This document shows, piece after piece, positions 20,436 to 30,760 of a stretch of DNA of 64,000 bases. Each line of letters opens with the position of its first letter. Position 1 is the first letter of the stretch. The translations under genes were made by a program, and so were the position numbers. The notes under the pieces are model-generated. The model was not told the DNA's origin, made no database searches, and saw only the letters and a list, made by a program, of their open reading frames with translations. The stretch is from Magicicada septendecula (lineage: Eukaryota > Arthropoda > Insecta > Hemiptera > Cicadidae), in NCBI GenBank assembly GCA_034769895.1, contig CM068372.1, positions 242,382,343 to 242,446,342 of the forward strand, read 5' to 3'.

Positions 20436-23400
20436 GGAAGACAATGGGGAAGCGGGCCCAACCATTGTCAACGGAGGACCGGGTCCAAGTAATTAACGAA
20501 TACACAAACAACGTCATCAAGATGGATATGGCAAAGGAGTTGTTAGAAGAAGAGGAGAACAAGGTGGTGGAACGCAGAACAGGATTGACTGAGGTGACGA
20601 TTAACATTGAAGGTAAGAATTATAAAACTTTAATTGATACCGGTAGCGAGATCTCAGTAATTTCTGAAAATGTCATGGGTGAATTAAAAGAGTTAAACAA
20701 GAATATACCGTCATTACCAGTTGCAGGGGTCACTGTAGTGGGGGTAACTGGGGTGAGAAGTAAAAGAATAACCAGACAAGTACAATTAAACATTTTAATA
20801 AATGAAGTTGAATTTGAAAACACTTTCCTAGTAGTTAAAGGGTTAAGTCTAGATGTAATATTGGGAAATGATTTTTTGGAAAGAAACGGAGCAGTAATAG
20901 ATTTTAATAAACAAATAGTAAAATTTGAGAAGGGGAATAAACCAGTCAGAATAGAGTTTAAGAAAGTAGTAAATGAAGCTAAAGTCACTGGAATAAAAAT
21001 GTTACATAAACAGATAAGTGATAGAGAAATAGAAACTAAAATAAATATATGTCTAGAGAGTGATGGTTTAGAAAATGAGGAGAGAGAGATGCATGAGCGT
21101 AATGAGAGTGTGTGGGCAAATAGAGCCGATAAATTTTTCAATGAAAATACAGTTGTAGGAAGTACTCAGCGAGAGGAGCTGTGGGCAGTTGTGGAGCAGT
21201 ACAGAGGGGTGTTTGATGAATCACCAGGGAAAGCGAAGGACTACATCTGTGAGTTGAAAGTTCGGGACCATGCACCATACATGCAGAGAAGCTACCCGGT
21301 GCCGTTTTCGAAGAGGAGGGCTGTACAGGAGGAATTAGACCGGATGATGCAAGGAGGCATAATTGAACGCTCAGTATCACCTTATTCAAACCCTTTGGTG
21401 GTAGTGATAAAGAAGGATGGCAAGGTAAGGTTATGTTTAGATGCTAGAAAAATCAATCAGATTATTATACCGGACAGAGAATCTCCAGAACCCATAAATG
21501 AGATTTTACAAAAGTTTAGCGGAGTCAAATACATGACGTCTCTAGACCTGACCGCTGGATACTGGCAGGTACCATTAGCAACAGAGAGTAGGAAATATAC
21601 AGCTTTTCTTTTTAACGGTAAGAATTACCAGTTTAAACGCTTACCTTTTGGATTAAACACCAGTGTTGCCAGTTTTATCAAATGTTTAGATAATATTTTA
21701 CAACCTAAGGACTTAGACTTTTTAACTGTGTATGTCGATGATATTTTGATAGCCTCTAGAACATTCACTGAACATTTAGAACACATAGAATATGTATTAG
21801 ATAAGCTTCAAAGAGGGGGTTTAACAGTGAATTGGGACAAGTCTAAGTTTCTGCAGACAGAAATACACTTTTTAGGATTTATTATTACACAGGAGGGGAT
21901 ATTAGCCAACCCTGACAAAGTCGAAGCAATAATGCGATTCCCTGAACCTAAAAACATTAAGCAACTACAGAGTTTTTTAGGCTTATGCAATTTTTACAGG
22001 AAATTTCAGGAGAACTACGCACACACAACATCCAAACTGAGTGCTGTCCTGCAGAAGAATAAACAGTGGAGATGGGGCGATGCGGAACGAGCTGCGTTTA
22101 ATGAAATTAAGAGAAAGTTCAGTCACATGATAATGATGAATCATCCCGATTTTAATAAGATCTTTTATTTGCAGACCGACGCCAGCAATGTAGCGCTAGG
22201 TGCCGAGTTATACCAAGAGAGCTGCGACAAGGAACACCTAACGATCGCCTTCGCCAGTAGATCGCTGTTATCGGCGTGTAAAAGAATTACACGACAACTG
22301 AAAAGGAACTTTTGAGCATTGTGTTCGCCGTGGGTAAATTCCGCACGTACATACTAGGGAATACCACGATCATCCGGACGGACCACAAGGCACTGTCATT
22401 TCGGAATTCATGTAAGCTAACACACAGCCGATTAACCAGGTGGGTATTAGCCTTACAGGAATATAACTTTTCATGGGAGTACATAAAGGGGTCAGATAAT
22501 AAGGTACCAGATACACTTTCTAGAATAGATGTTATAGATAATAAGACTGGTAGGGACCTTAAAGAAATAGAAATTTTTAGGTTAACTAGAGAAGATAGGA
22601 TTTTTGGTGAGGAATTAAGTGACATTAAAAACTTGCAAAGATCTGATAGCAAACTGGGTAAAATAATTGTTAGTTTAGAAACAGACGTAGAGGGATCTGA
22701 ATATAATGAGCGATTTCAAGTATATCACGGTATTTTGTTTAAAAAAGTAGATGGTGGGGAGCGTGATTGGAGGTTAGTTATACCTGATGGGTTAATAGAT
22801 AAAATTATTTGGGATTGTCATATAAGGTATGGTCATTTTGGTGCGAGAAAGTGTGCAAATGTTTTGAAAGAATCATGTATATTTAAGAATATGGAGAGGA
22901 GAGTGAGAAAAGTGTTGAGAGTGTGTGATTTATGTCAAAAATCGAAAGTAGTGAATTATAGAGTGGAAGGAGAGATGAATTATATAAAAGTAGATAAGCC
23001 TTTTGATCTAGTTGCGGTTGATTTATATGGACCATTACCCAGAGGTAGAGGGGGTGTGGTATATGTATTTGTAGTTTTAGACACTTTTTCAAAAGTTGTA
23101 AAATTATATAGCATTAAGAGGGCAACTAGTAAAGTACTTAGTGAAAGATTATATGCTTAATGTGGGAAAGCCGAGAATTATATTATCTGACCATGGTCCA
23201 CAGTTTATAAGCGGCAAGTGGCGGCAGACGCTTGGATGGGAAGGCATCATACCCAAGCATACGGCAGTGTACCATCCTCAGTCGAACCAAGCAGAACGGG
23301 TGATGAGAGAGATTGGTAGGATATTCCGGGCGTACTGTCACGCCAAACACACAGAATGGCCATCCTACGTGAAAAAAGTAGAGGAGTGGCTGAATTGTAC

Positions 23401-23812
23401 CACCCATGAGTCCACGGGATTTACGCCGCATGAATTGATCAGGGGAACAAGGCCGCCCAGGATATTAGAACAACTCTTCACATACCCACCTGAAGGTCAG
23501 ATTTTGGACAGGAACATGAAGATTAGATTGGCGAACGAGAATTTACTTACTACAGGAGAGCGACGAAAACAGAAACATGATGCCAAAGGTAAATGGACCA
23601 AGTATGAGGTAGGTCAGTTAGTGTTAGTAAAAAGACATGATTTGTCCAGTGCTCAAGATAGGGAAATAAAAAAGTTTTTCTTGTTATATGAAGGACCTTA
23701 TGAAGTTATAGAAGTAAAAATGCAGAATGCGTATGTGCTGAGGAACCCAGCGACGCAGGAAATAGTAGGTACTCAAAATGCGACGAATTTAAAATTATAT
23801 AGGTCACTTTAA
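20390..23812 (+). pseudogene. pol: Element 1 Pol (PR-RT-RNaseH-IN), two frameshifts
   Basis: The frame is -1 relative to gag and overlaps its last 46 nt; the first ATG is at 20444. Aspartic protease with DTG at residues 65-67 counted from that ATG. RT with LDLTAGYWQVP and YVDD (about residues 430-433, DNA near 21731). RNase H with TDAS (about 22180). Integrase with an HHCC zinc region (about 22830-22940), catalytic Asp in AVDLYG, Asp in SDHG and Glu in NQAERV, then a GPY-type C-terminus (YEGPYEV). A net 2-nt gain near 22278 breaks RNase H, and an 11-nt loss near 23145, seen against element 2, breaks integrase. The two lesions together return to the original frame. As written it cannot make a full Pol. 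Confidence 0.9.
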
Positions 23813-23860
23813 TTGTTATGTTTATAAATAAGTTTTTCAAATATTATTGTATGTTTTCAG

Positions 23861-24051
23861 AAGGGATCCTCCCCCATTTTCGGGCGGTCACGATCTTACC
23901 AGTCCTGGCCGTGGAATTCGGAACTTGGAGGCGGGCCATGGTTGGCGGATCTTCCTTCGGGCGGTGAAAACAACGATGGTCCGGCTCCACCAAAATTGGT
24001 ATAAAGTAGAAAACCTAACTGCACATTTGAACGGGGAGGGGGACCCCACAG
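23861..24051 (+). promoter_or_regulatory. Conserved exon-like module 3'-a of element 1
   Basis: It begins right after the acceptor TATGTTTTCAG and ends before the donor GTACGT. Element 2 keeps both signals and over 80% of the sequence at 34183-34371. It contains a 6-bp hairpin (CGGTCA at 23885 with TGGCCG at 23906, one G-U pair). A ~70-codon frame runs through it but is shifted by one base in an A-run in element 2, so I favour an RNA or untranslated-exon role over protein coding. Confidence 0.5.
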
Positions 24052-24478
24052 GTACGTGACACAAATTATTTGTTTATACACTCCAGGTGCAGCGGTTTTG
24101 GTGTGCCTGTCACGTGCCTGCACTGCCTTAGAGTGTTTGTAAATAATGGAGGCTGCATTTAAGTAAAAGGCAGTGCATTCAATTTAAATTTTTTGGTGTC
24201 AAGGGCAAAATTAAAATGGAGCCTTTGACAATATTTTCTGTTTGGCCCGAAACGACGAGTTTTGGGGCAAGACGTTTTGGAGCACGGTAGAAAGCGGGGT
24301 AGAAGAAATGGTAGGAGAGGGGGAGTAGTGTGTTTTAGAGGGGGGACGTGAATTCACGTAGTATATCTACCGGGTTCCGATCCGTTTTGCAGCAAGACCC
24401 GGTATTTCAGGCGGCTGCGACCTTCCTAGACGTAGAGTAAGTTTATGACAATAGAGTCAGCCTCCTATGTAAATAGTA

Positions 24479-24481
<3 letters not shown>

Positions 24482-24518
<37 letters not shown>
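24482..24518. repeat. A(37) homopolymer
   Basis: It lies inside the 3' region of element 1, where element 2 has no A-run. No target duplication or LINE/SINE sequence precedes it, so it is more likely slippage than a retroposon tail. Confidence 0.85.
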
Positions 24519-24522
<4 letters not shown>

Positions 24523-24894
24523 GATGTGTAAAATTTAAAATATAAATTTTTTTTCTTTCTTCTAAATTTTTTGGAATAGGTGACCAATTATAATTGTTAA
24601 ATTTTAGTATTAGTGAGTATAGGAACGTTTTGAAGAAATGTGTAGTAATATAAGAACTTGTTATCAATACAAGATGTGGGGATAATTATGGGGGGTAGTT
24701 TGGTGCTCAATGAAGTGACATAACAGTGTAGTGTGGAACTGCTATGGGGGGAGGTTGTAAATTTTGTATTTAATATTTTATGTTAATAATTGTTAAGCTT
24801 CCATATAAAGTGGGTTAAAACCCCATCTAAATTAATATTGTCATTTAAATATAAATTCTTAAATTTAATATTACGAAAGATATTTTACTTGTGA

Positions 24895-25330
24895 TTCCCC
24901 AACTTTTCGGGCGGTCACGGCCTCACCGAACCCTGACCGTGGAATTGGTTTAGCTTTAACAGCTATGGTTGGGGCACATTACGATTACGCGCTGACCATA
25001 ACTGGCCATAGCTGTTATCGTTGTAAAGGTGTATTTTGAAATTGATGGGGGGTAATAAAAGGGGAATCACCAAACTATGGAACAGCGGCTGCCACTCTGT
25101 TCGAGGAGGAACAGCAGAGCCAGGTGGTAGATCCGTTTAAGGGTGCATGATTATTAACAAGAACATGTTGATGTTCACCAATTTTAAACTTAATAGCGGA
25201 AGCAGAGACACGGAGAGGTAAAACCCTGCTCCAAAATTATACAGTCTCTGTGGAAGCGAAAGGGCGAGACAGTCCTCCATAATTTGAAATAGTGTGTGTG
25301 GCTGGGAGGTTATCCAAGGGGATAACGTAT
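24895..25330 (+). promoter_or_regulatory. Structured RNA domain of element 1 3' region
   Basis: Helices in order: P1 24912-24917/24934-24939 (CGGTCA/TGACCG); P2 24957-24968/25006-25017 (12 bp, TAACAGCTATGG and complement); P3 CTGTTC/GAACAG inside the near-invariant block 25071-25149; P4 25204-25209/25244-25249 (AGAGAC/GTCTCT); P5 25309-25315/25320-25326 (GTTATCC/GGATAAC). Element 2 keeps all five in the same order, with compensatory exchanges in P1, P4 and P5. Possible roles are packaging, export or translation control of genomic RNA; none is shown. Confidence 0.7.
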
Positions 25331-26849
25331 TAAAATTTTGCTATATTTTAATTAATAATGATGATTTGCTACTCAATAATTTTGTTTGAATTTAAAAGAA
25401 AAAATAGATGCACTAAATACTTCCTATATTGTGTTTATTATGTCTTATTGTGTTAATTGCATTAGTATGTTAGGAATAAGTATTATAAAAATATAATAAT
25501 ATGTTTTCAATGTGTTTATAGATTTTAAAATAAAATGAAAAATAGTTGTAATAGGTAAAATTTTCAATGGGTTGTAAAAGATAGAAGTGGGTGATAGTAA
25601 TTGTTTGAATAAAATGTTTGAATCAGTTCAAGTTGAATTTTGTGGGACATAGATCTGTCCAAATCGAAGTAAGAGTTAAAGTAATAGTGGAAATGAAAAT
25701 AATGCAATATTGTTTTGAGTTAACGTATGCTATAGAATTTTGAGAAGTATAAGTGGAGACGCAGTAGAATTGGAGAATAATTGTAGAGTTTTGAGTAATA
25801 TATTGTTGTTTATTTGTTGATGTTAATTTGTTGTAATTGTAGTGAGGTTATGAGATTGAGACTTTTTGGGGATGGCAATTTTGTAGTAGTGGTAGTGTAA
25901 TGTGGGAGTCCGCAACATAAGGGTTGGGACGGGATTTGGTATAGTTTTAGTGGGAAGGGGCCGCCTTAGGTAAAAATCCAGGGGCCAGAGAACGGGAATT
26001 GAGTTTTTTTTGGGGGGGGAAACACGTATCCTATGTACAAAGGGTTAGAGAGTATTTTTTTTTTTTTATAAGAGTAGAAGGTGGCGATTGGAGTTAAAGT
26101 AGTAAGTAGTTAGAGGTAGAGAAGGGTTAGTCGATTTTTGATAGTGGGGTGTCATACTAGTTAGAGATTTTGTAAGGGAACGTTAGAGTAATAAAAGGGG
26201 TAAGATTATGAGTAAATGCCAAGTGGATAAAGTAAATTATAAGGAATAACGTAGAATCACCCAAAGTAATGAAATAGAATAATGATGGCAAAAAAAAAAA
26301 AAAAAAAAAATTGTAATTTTGAGAAACGAATTAATAAGAGTAAATCAAGTTTAAAAGTATCTTTCTGATTTTGCCAACTTAATGATGTGAAGTGTGTAAA
26401 TTTTAGATATAAATTGTTTATTTTAAGATGATAATAACAGTGTGAATTATTAATGTATTATGTTTTCTGAAGTTGTATTGTGTTTGTTAGTATTTAAGAG
26501 AATTTTATGAATTTCAATATTTTAAATGCATTTTTAAATTGGGGATGAGAGAAATTTAATATGGTAATGGGAAATGTTTGTGAGTCAGTCGTCTGTTTAT
26601 TTAAATTCTGATGGGAATCAGGGCAATAATTTGAATTTTAGGATAAAGTTAAGAAGGGAAAGTAGATGGAATTTTAAGAGGGGTGTCATATTGTTGGTAA
26701 ATATGTTATGATATATATGTTAGTAATAAGTGAGTAAAAACAAAACCAGTGCTTCTTAGCGCAAACCAGCACCGCTAGGGGGGAACAGATCAGTTGGGGA
26801 TATGGTGTTGTATAAGGCCACTATTTGATATTTTGATTTGTTGTTTCAG

Positions 26850-26996
26850 TGTTTGGCGGTGCTGTGGCGGCGGACCTGAGCTGGCCTGCGCGTCAGGGCA
26901 GGGGCGTTGAGTATCTGTCTGACTCTACGGTGTTGGGATCTCGAGAGAGAAGTCCAGTATTGTCATGCAGATGCGGTCACAGTCACCGGACCAAGG
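26850..26996 (+). promoter_or_regulatory. Conserved exon-like module 3'-b of element 1
   Basis: It is bounded by the acceptor TTGTTTCAG and donor GG|GTGAGT. Related sequence is present in element 2 (about 37540-37650) and element 3 (55332-55489, also with AG and GTAAGT borders). Shared stretches include GGTGTTGGGATC and AAGTCCAGT. It is the only internal part clearly common to all three elements besides the Gag N-terminus and polypurine tract. Confidence 0.45.
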
Positions 26997-27109
26997 GTGA
27001 GTTGATTATTCTTTTTTGTAAACCATACAGGGGGTTGTGGCGACATATCCTGGCTGATCCCTCTAGCAAGTATGAATGTGTCAATGAGATTTTTTATGCT
27101 TCGGCATAA

Positions 27110-27130
27110 AATATCTCATTGAGGGGGTAT
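27110..27130 (+). promoter_or_regulatory. Polypurine tract of element 1
   Basis: TCTCATTGAGGGGGTAT directly abuts the 3' LTR. Element 2 (37750-37765) and element 3 (55595-55616) have the same TCTCAT plus G-run arrangement. It primes plus-strand DNA synthesis. Confidence 0.75.
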
Positions 27131-27921
27131 TGTAGCGGGGCATTTTTGGGCATACCTGGGGTAATGACATAATTTGTATTTTTTCATAAATAATAATTAA
27201 CTAATTGAGGGATAGAAAAATTTTATGACCGAGAGGTAAATTTGTTATGTGGAAGCGATCGCAACGTGGCTGCACTGCTGTTGACTGTATGAATTGTTTA
27301 ATAATTGTGTGGACCGTTTTAATAACTGCAAATGTACCAAAGTCAGTTCAAGGACAATGACGAACACGAAAAACGTAAACACGTTATGTAACAAAATCTG
27401 TAAACCAATTATGCAACCAGACATCAGGCGATGTGTTGCGTCAGCAACTTATATAACGATGTGTGTCACCAGTTTTGTCAACAAGCCAAAAACAGTCCAC
27501 TGGCGAACGAATACAAACTGTAAACCAATAAGAATGGGGCGAACAACAGCCGCTTCACAAAATAGCGCCTGTAAATCTCCCCAGTCTAAATTCAATGCTC
27601 GCGCGAGCAACATCTGTATAAAAGTTTCGGAACATATAAGTGCGGGCCCGCAAAGCAAGTAAAATGTGAAAATTTTAATACATATATTTTGATCTAACAG
27701 TATTATTACAAAACAAGTAGAGACAGTGAGAAAAATTGCGATAAATTAACCGTTCAGCCATGAAGTGTAAAAGTGAGAAATACGAGAAACAGCAAACAAT
27801 GAACCACGATTTGACGCCCCAGTTTTACACAACAGCAGGGAAGTAGACATTCAAAATTATTTAAATACTGACACTTTTAAAATTGAGCTCAATAAAATAA
27901 AAATGTACTGTATGAAATAGC

Positions 27922-27956
<35 letters not shown>

Positions 27957-28373
27957 CGCTGGTTTTCGTTATGTCGTAGTTGTAGAGAATGGTCTATATT
28001 TATGTTATATTCTAGTTTGAAACTGCTTAAGCAAAATGATCATTTTTACGAATACTTAAACATACTAAAATTGCGAAAGTCAAAATGTATGAGGGAGAGA
28101 GGAAATTTGGTATTTTGTATCAACAATATAACGTGATGATGTTTTCTTTTCTTTTTTGAAATTAATAAAGTAATAATGATTATAACATTTAATGTGAAGT
28201 AATAGTTATTTCAGACAACCATGTGGTTTCCAACACGTCTAACGAGATCCTGGACATGATGAGTTTAAGTTGGTACTCAACAATATGGCTGCTACTCCAG
28301 CCTAAAGTATAAAAAGTTTTACAAAGTGTAATAATAAATTTAAATAAAAAGACAATTAATTATTAATATAACA
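27131..28373 (+). repeat. Element 1 3' LTR
   Basis: Same length as the 5' LTR at a constant offset of 9,815 bases, and identical wherever I compared it. It is followed by the ACCC target duplication. Confidence 0.95.
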
Positions 28374-28846
28374 ACCCTCGTTACCGGCAAGGGTATTGCA
28401 CCATATATAATACAAATGTTTATAAATAATTAAAAGGGTTTTTTTTTATTTAAATAGAGTGAATGTGAGAATGCTAGCAGGCTGGGCTGTCCGTTTAAAA
28501 TAAGGTAAGATGTCTTAAATAAGTTAAATGGTACCAGATTAGGTTTCAATTATTTCAAAAAATTTGTATTCAATTTAAAATTTGACTAGAAGTACTAGAT
28601 TGTTTTTTAAAGATACAGGAATGAATAAAGAATAATTTGATATAGAAAAATTTAAAGAAAAAATAAAATTTAATTAATTTCTCTTCACGAAAAGCGAGTT
28701 GTGTAAGTTATTCACATAACCTGTAAACCATGCTTGCATTCTAACGTTAGTGTGACGAGACCCTAGGCGGAGAAAACAGTTTATAAGGTAGGTGGAAAAT
28801 AAATAATTTTATGTATTTATATTTGTAGTATTGAATTAACTTCACA
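28374..28846 (+). repeat. Element 2 5' LTR, right part
   Basis: It resumes the LTR of element 2 after element 1, starting with the duplicated ACCC and ending CTTCACA. It matches 38468-38937. Confidence 0.93.
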
Positions 28847-28848
28847 AT

Positions 28849-28867
28849 TGGCGCTTCCGAAAGGGAC
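28849..28867 (+). promoter_or_regulatory. Primer-binding site of element 2 (diverged)
   Basis: TGGCGCTTCCGAAAGGGAC starts two bases after the LTR. It keeps the TGGCGC start and GGGAC end of the tRNA-Lys site of element 1, but the middle differs, by mutation or use of another tRNA. Confidence 0.55.
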
Positions 28868-29049
28868 AGTTTTTGTAAATTAAAATTTAAATATAAAAAC
28901 CACACCTACAACACATGCTAGCGTGATTTGAGGTTAGAGTAGTGAAGTAGAGGTATGTAATTTACGCATTGTATACGTAAGATTAAAATTGTGTTATGAG
29001 GAATTAAATTAATTAGAGTAAAGTAACAAGTCTTATAAAATAATAAATA

Positions 29050-30752
29050 ATGGATAATAACGAGAGTATAAATAACGAAGTCAGCTTCTCTGACAGTCAA
29101 ACAGAAAGTCAAACAAATACCGACTCAGGTATTCAAACAGAGTCACTATCAGTAGGTGAATCTGTAATTAGTGCGCTTGGAGCGAATTCCACTCCCGTAA
29201 CAATTAAAACAAGAGAAAAAGAGTTGTCATTAAATGACTTATTTGATCTCATTAACAATAGATTTGATATGAATAATAGCAATTTTAATACAAAATTCAA
29301 TGAACAGAATAGTAAATTTTATGGTATAAATAATCGTTTTGACAATAACGATATAAAATTGAATGAAATTAGAAGTGAATTTAACTGTAAATTTGATGCT
29401 AAATTTGATGTACTTAAGTCTGACATTAATGAGGTGAAAATGAAATGCGAAAGCAATTTTAACGAGTTGAAATTTGAATTAAACGAAAAGTTGAGTCATT
29501 CATTAAAAGGTATAAATAACAAAATTGACGAAATAGAGAGTAGTATGATAGAGAAAATAGATAAACAAATACAGGAAGTAACTGAAAATTTTGAATGTAA
29601 AATAAATGAATGTAATGCCGTCAGTGAGTATAAGTTTAATTGTGTAGTTGATAAGATTGAAACATATGAAACTAGTACTAATGTTAAAATAAATGAAATA
29701 GAAAATAATTGCAAAACAGAGATACAAGCCATACAAAATACGGTGAATATTATAGATAAACGTAACATACAATTTGAGTGTTTAAATAATAATAAATTTA
29801 CATCAATTGAGTAGAGCATAGTTAATGTTAAAGATGAATTGAATGTAGATGAATGTGTATAAACGAAAAACTTAATAGTGTTACTGAACAAATAGTCATT
29901 ACTAAAGATATGAATAGCGATATCGATTTGGAATTGTTTAATTGTGAAAACAGGGGGGTACACCCTATGCAGTTTTTGAATAGAGTTAAAGAATTTAATC
30001 AGTTTTGTAGAAGTAGTTGGGAAGTACAACTGTTGAAAATAATGAAGTGTTTTAGAGGGAACTCCGCGGTATGGGCGGAGGTACATAAAGTAGACTGGGT
30101 AAATTATCAGTGTTTTGAGACGGCCTTTAGAGAGAAATATTGGTCAGAGGAGGAACAAGAAATATTGCGGAGTAAAATTATGGGATCAGGTAATTTTGGG
30201 ACCCAAGGGGGCAACGTCACCATGTACGTAATGCGATTATACAATAAGGCCAAATATTTAGAGCCACCGCTGCCGTTTCGATCATTCGTCCGTCACATAA
30301 GTAAGGATTTGCCCAGAGAAATACAGATTACGCTAATGACCCGCGAGATTCTAGAGATTACAGAACTAGAGAAAATATTGGATATTTTTCAAAATATATG
30401 GGAACATGATATGAGTAGGCGAATAAACACACCCGTAACACATATGAATGGTAATCATAATCAACACCGGGGGATGCCAAACTTTCACCGAGGGGCACGG
30501 GGGGGAAATAATGATAATCGAGGCGAGAGTTGGAGGTGCGTCGACTGTAACGTTGATAACTATGTAAATAGAACAACTTGTTTTAGATGTCACAAACCGA
30601 GAGAATGTCAACGCAGTGAGCGGATGTACCAGCCAAATCTGCAGCAGAGAGGAGTAGAATACAGTAGAGGAGCGCCGAGAGGAGGTGGAAATTATAACCG
30701 AGGAAGAGGAGGAAACAACCAAGCAGTAGCAGGTCCCTCCACGGTAAACTAG
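29050..30752 (+). pseudogene. gag: Element 2 Gag, nonsense and frameshift, RanBP2-type finger kept
   Basis: The N-terminal coiled-coil half runs 29050-29814 (254 residues) and ends at a TAG where element 1 has Gln. A frameshift follows near 29860. The second half (29853-30752) carries the capsid-like region (VHPMQFLNRVKEF, YWSEEEQEILRSKIM) and the RG-rich tail. The zinc finger starts at residue 227 of the second fragment with the same W-x-C-x2-C-x3-N-x6-C-x2-C spacing as element 1, although neighbouring residues differ. Conservation of the finger across otherwise substituted sequence points to past selection. Confidence 0.88.
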
Positions 30753-30760
30753 GGAGGACA

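Larger units (their letters stand above)
23813..27130 (+). other. Element 1 non-coding 3' region (3.3 kb)
   Basis: There is no env-like ORF. Blocks are conserved with element 2 (23861-24051, 24345-24400, 24895-25330, 26700-27130) and separated by diverged AT-rich DNA. It holds exon-like modules with splice signals, a structured RNA domain and a pure A-run at 24482-24518. Confidence 0.8.
17316..28373 (+). mobile_element. Element 1: young Ty3/Gypsy LTR retrotransposon nested in element 2
   Basis: The two 1,243 bp LTRs (TGTAGC...ATAACA) appear identical along their whole length. The target duplication ACCC is at 17312-17315 and 28374-28377. Removing the element restores an uninterrupted LTR as seen at 38460-38480. 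Order: LTR, tRNA-Lys primer site, gag, pol in the -1 frame, 3.3 kb structured 3' region, polypurine tract, LTR. Gag is intact, but pol has two frame-breaking lesions. Confidence 0.95.

Noticed and set aside
20058..20471. Minus-strand ORFs opposite gag and pol of elements 1 and 2
   Set aside because: Shadow frames with low-complexity Ser/Ile-rich translations that follow the coding strand composition.
23847..24059. Small accessory protein encoded just after pol (70 codons; 76 in element 2)
   Set aside because: The frame is shifted between the two copies in an A-run, and nucleotide conservation is equal at all codon positions, so an RNA role is more likely. Not excluded.
24482..24518. Poly-A run as a LINE/SINE retroposon tail
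   Set aside because: There is no upstream retroposon sequence and no flanking duplication. It lies in a spacer of the element 1 3' region.
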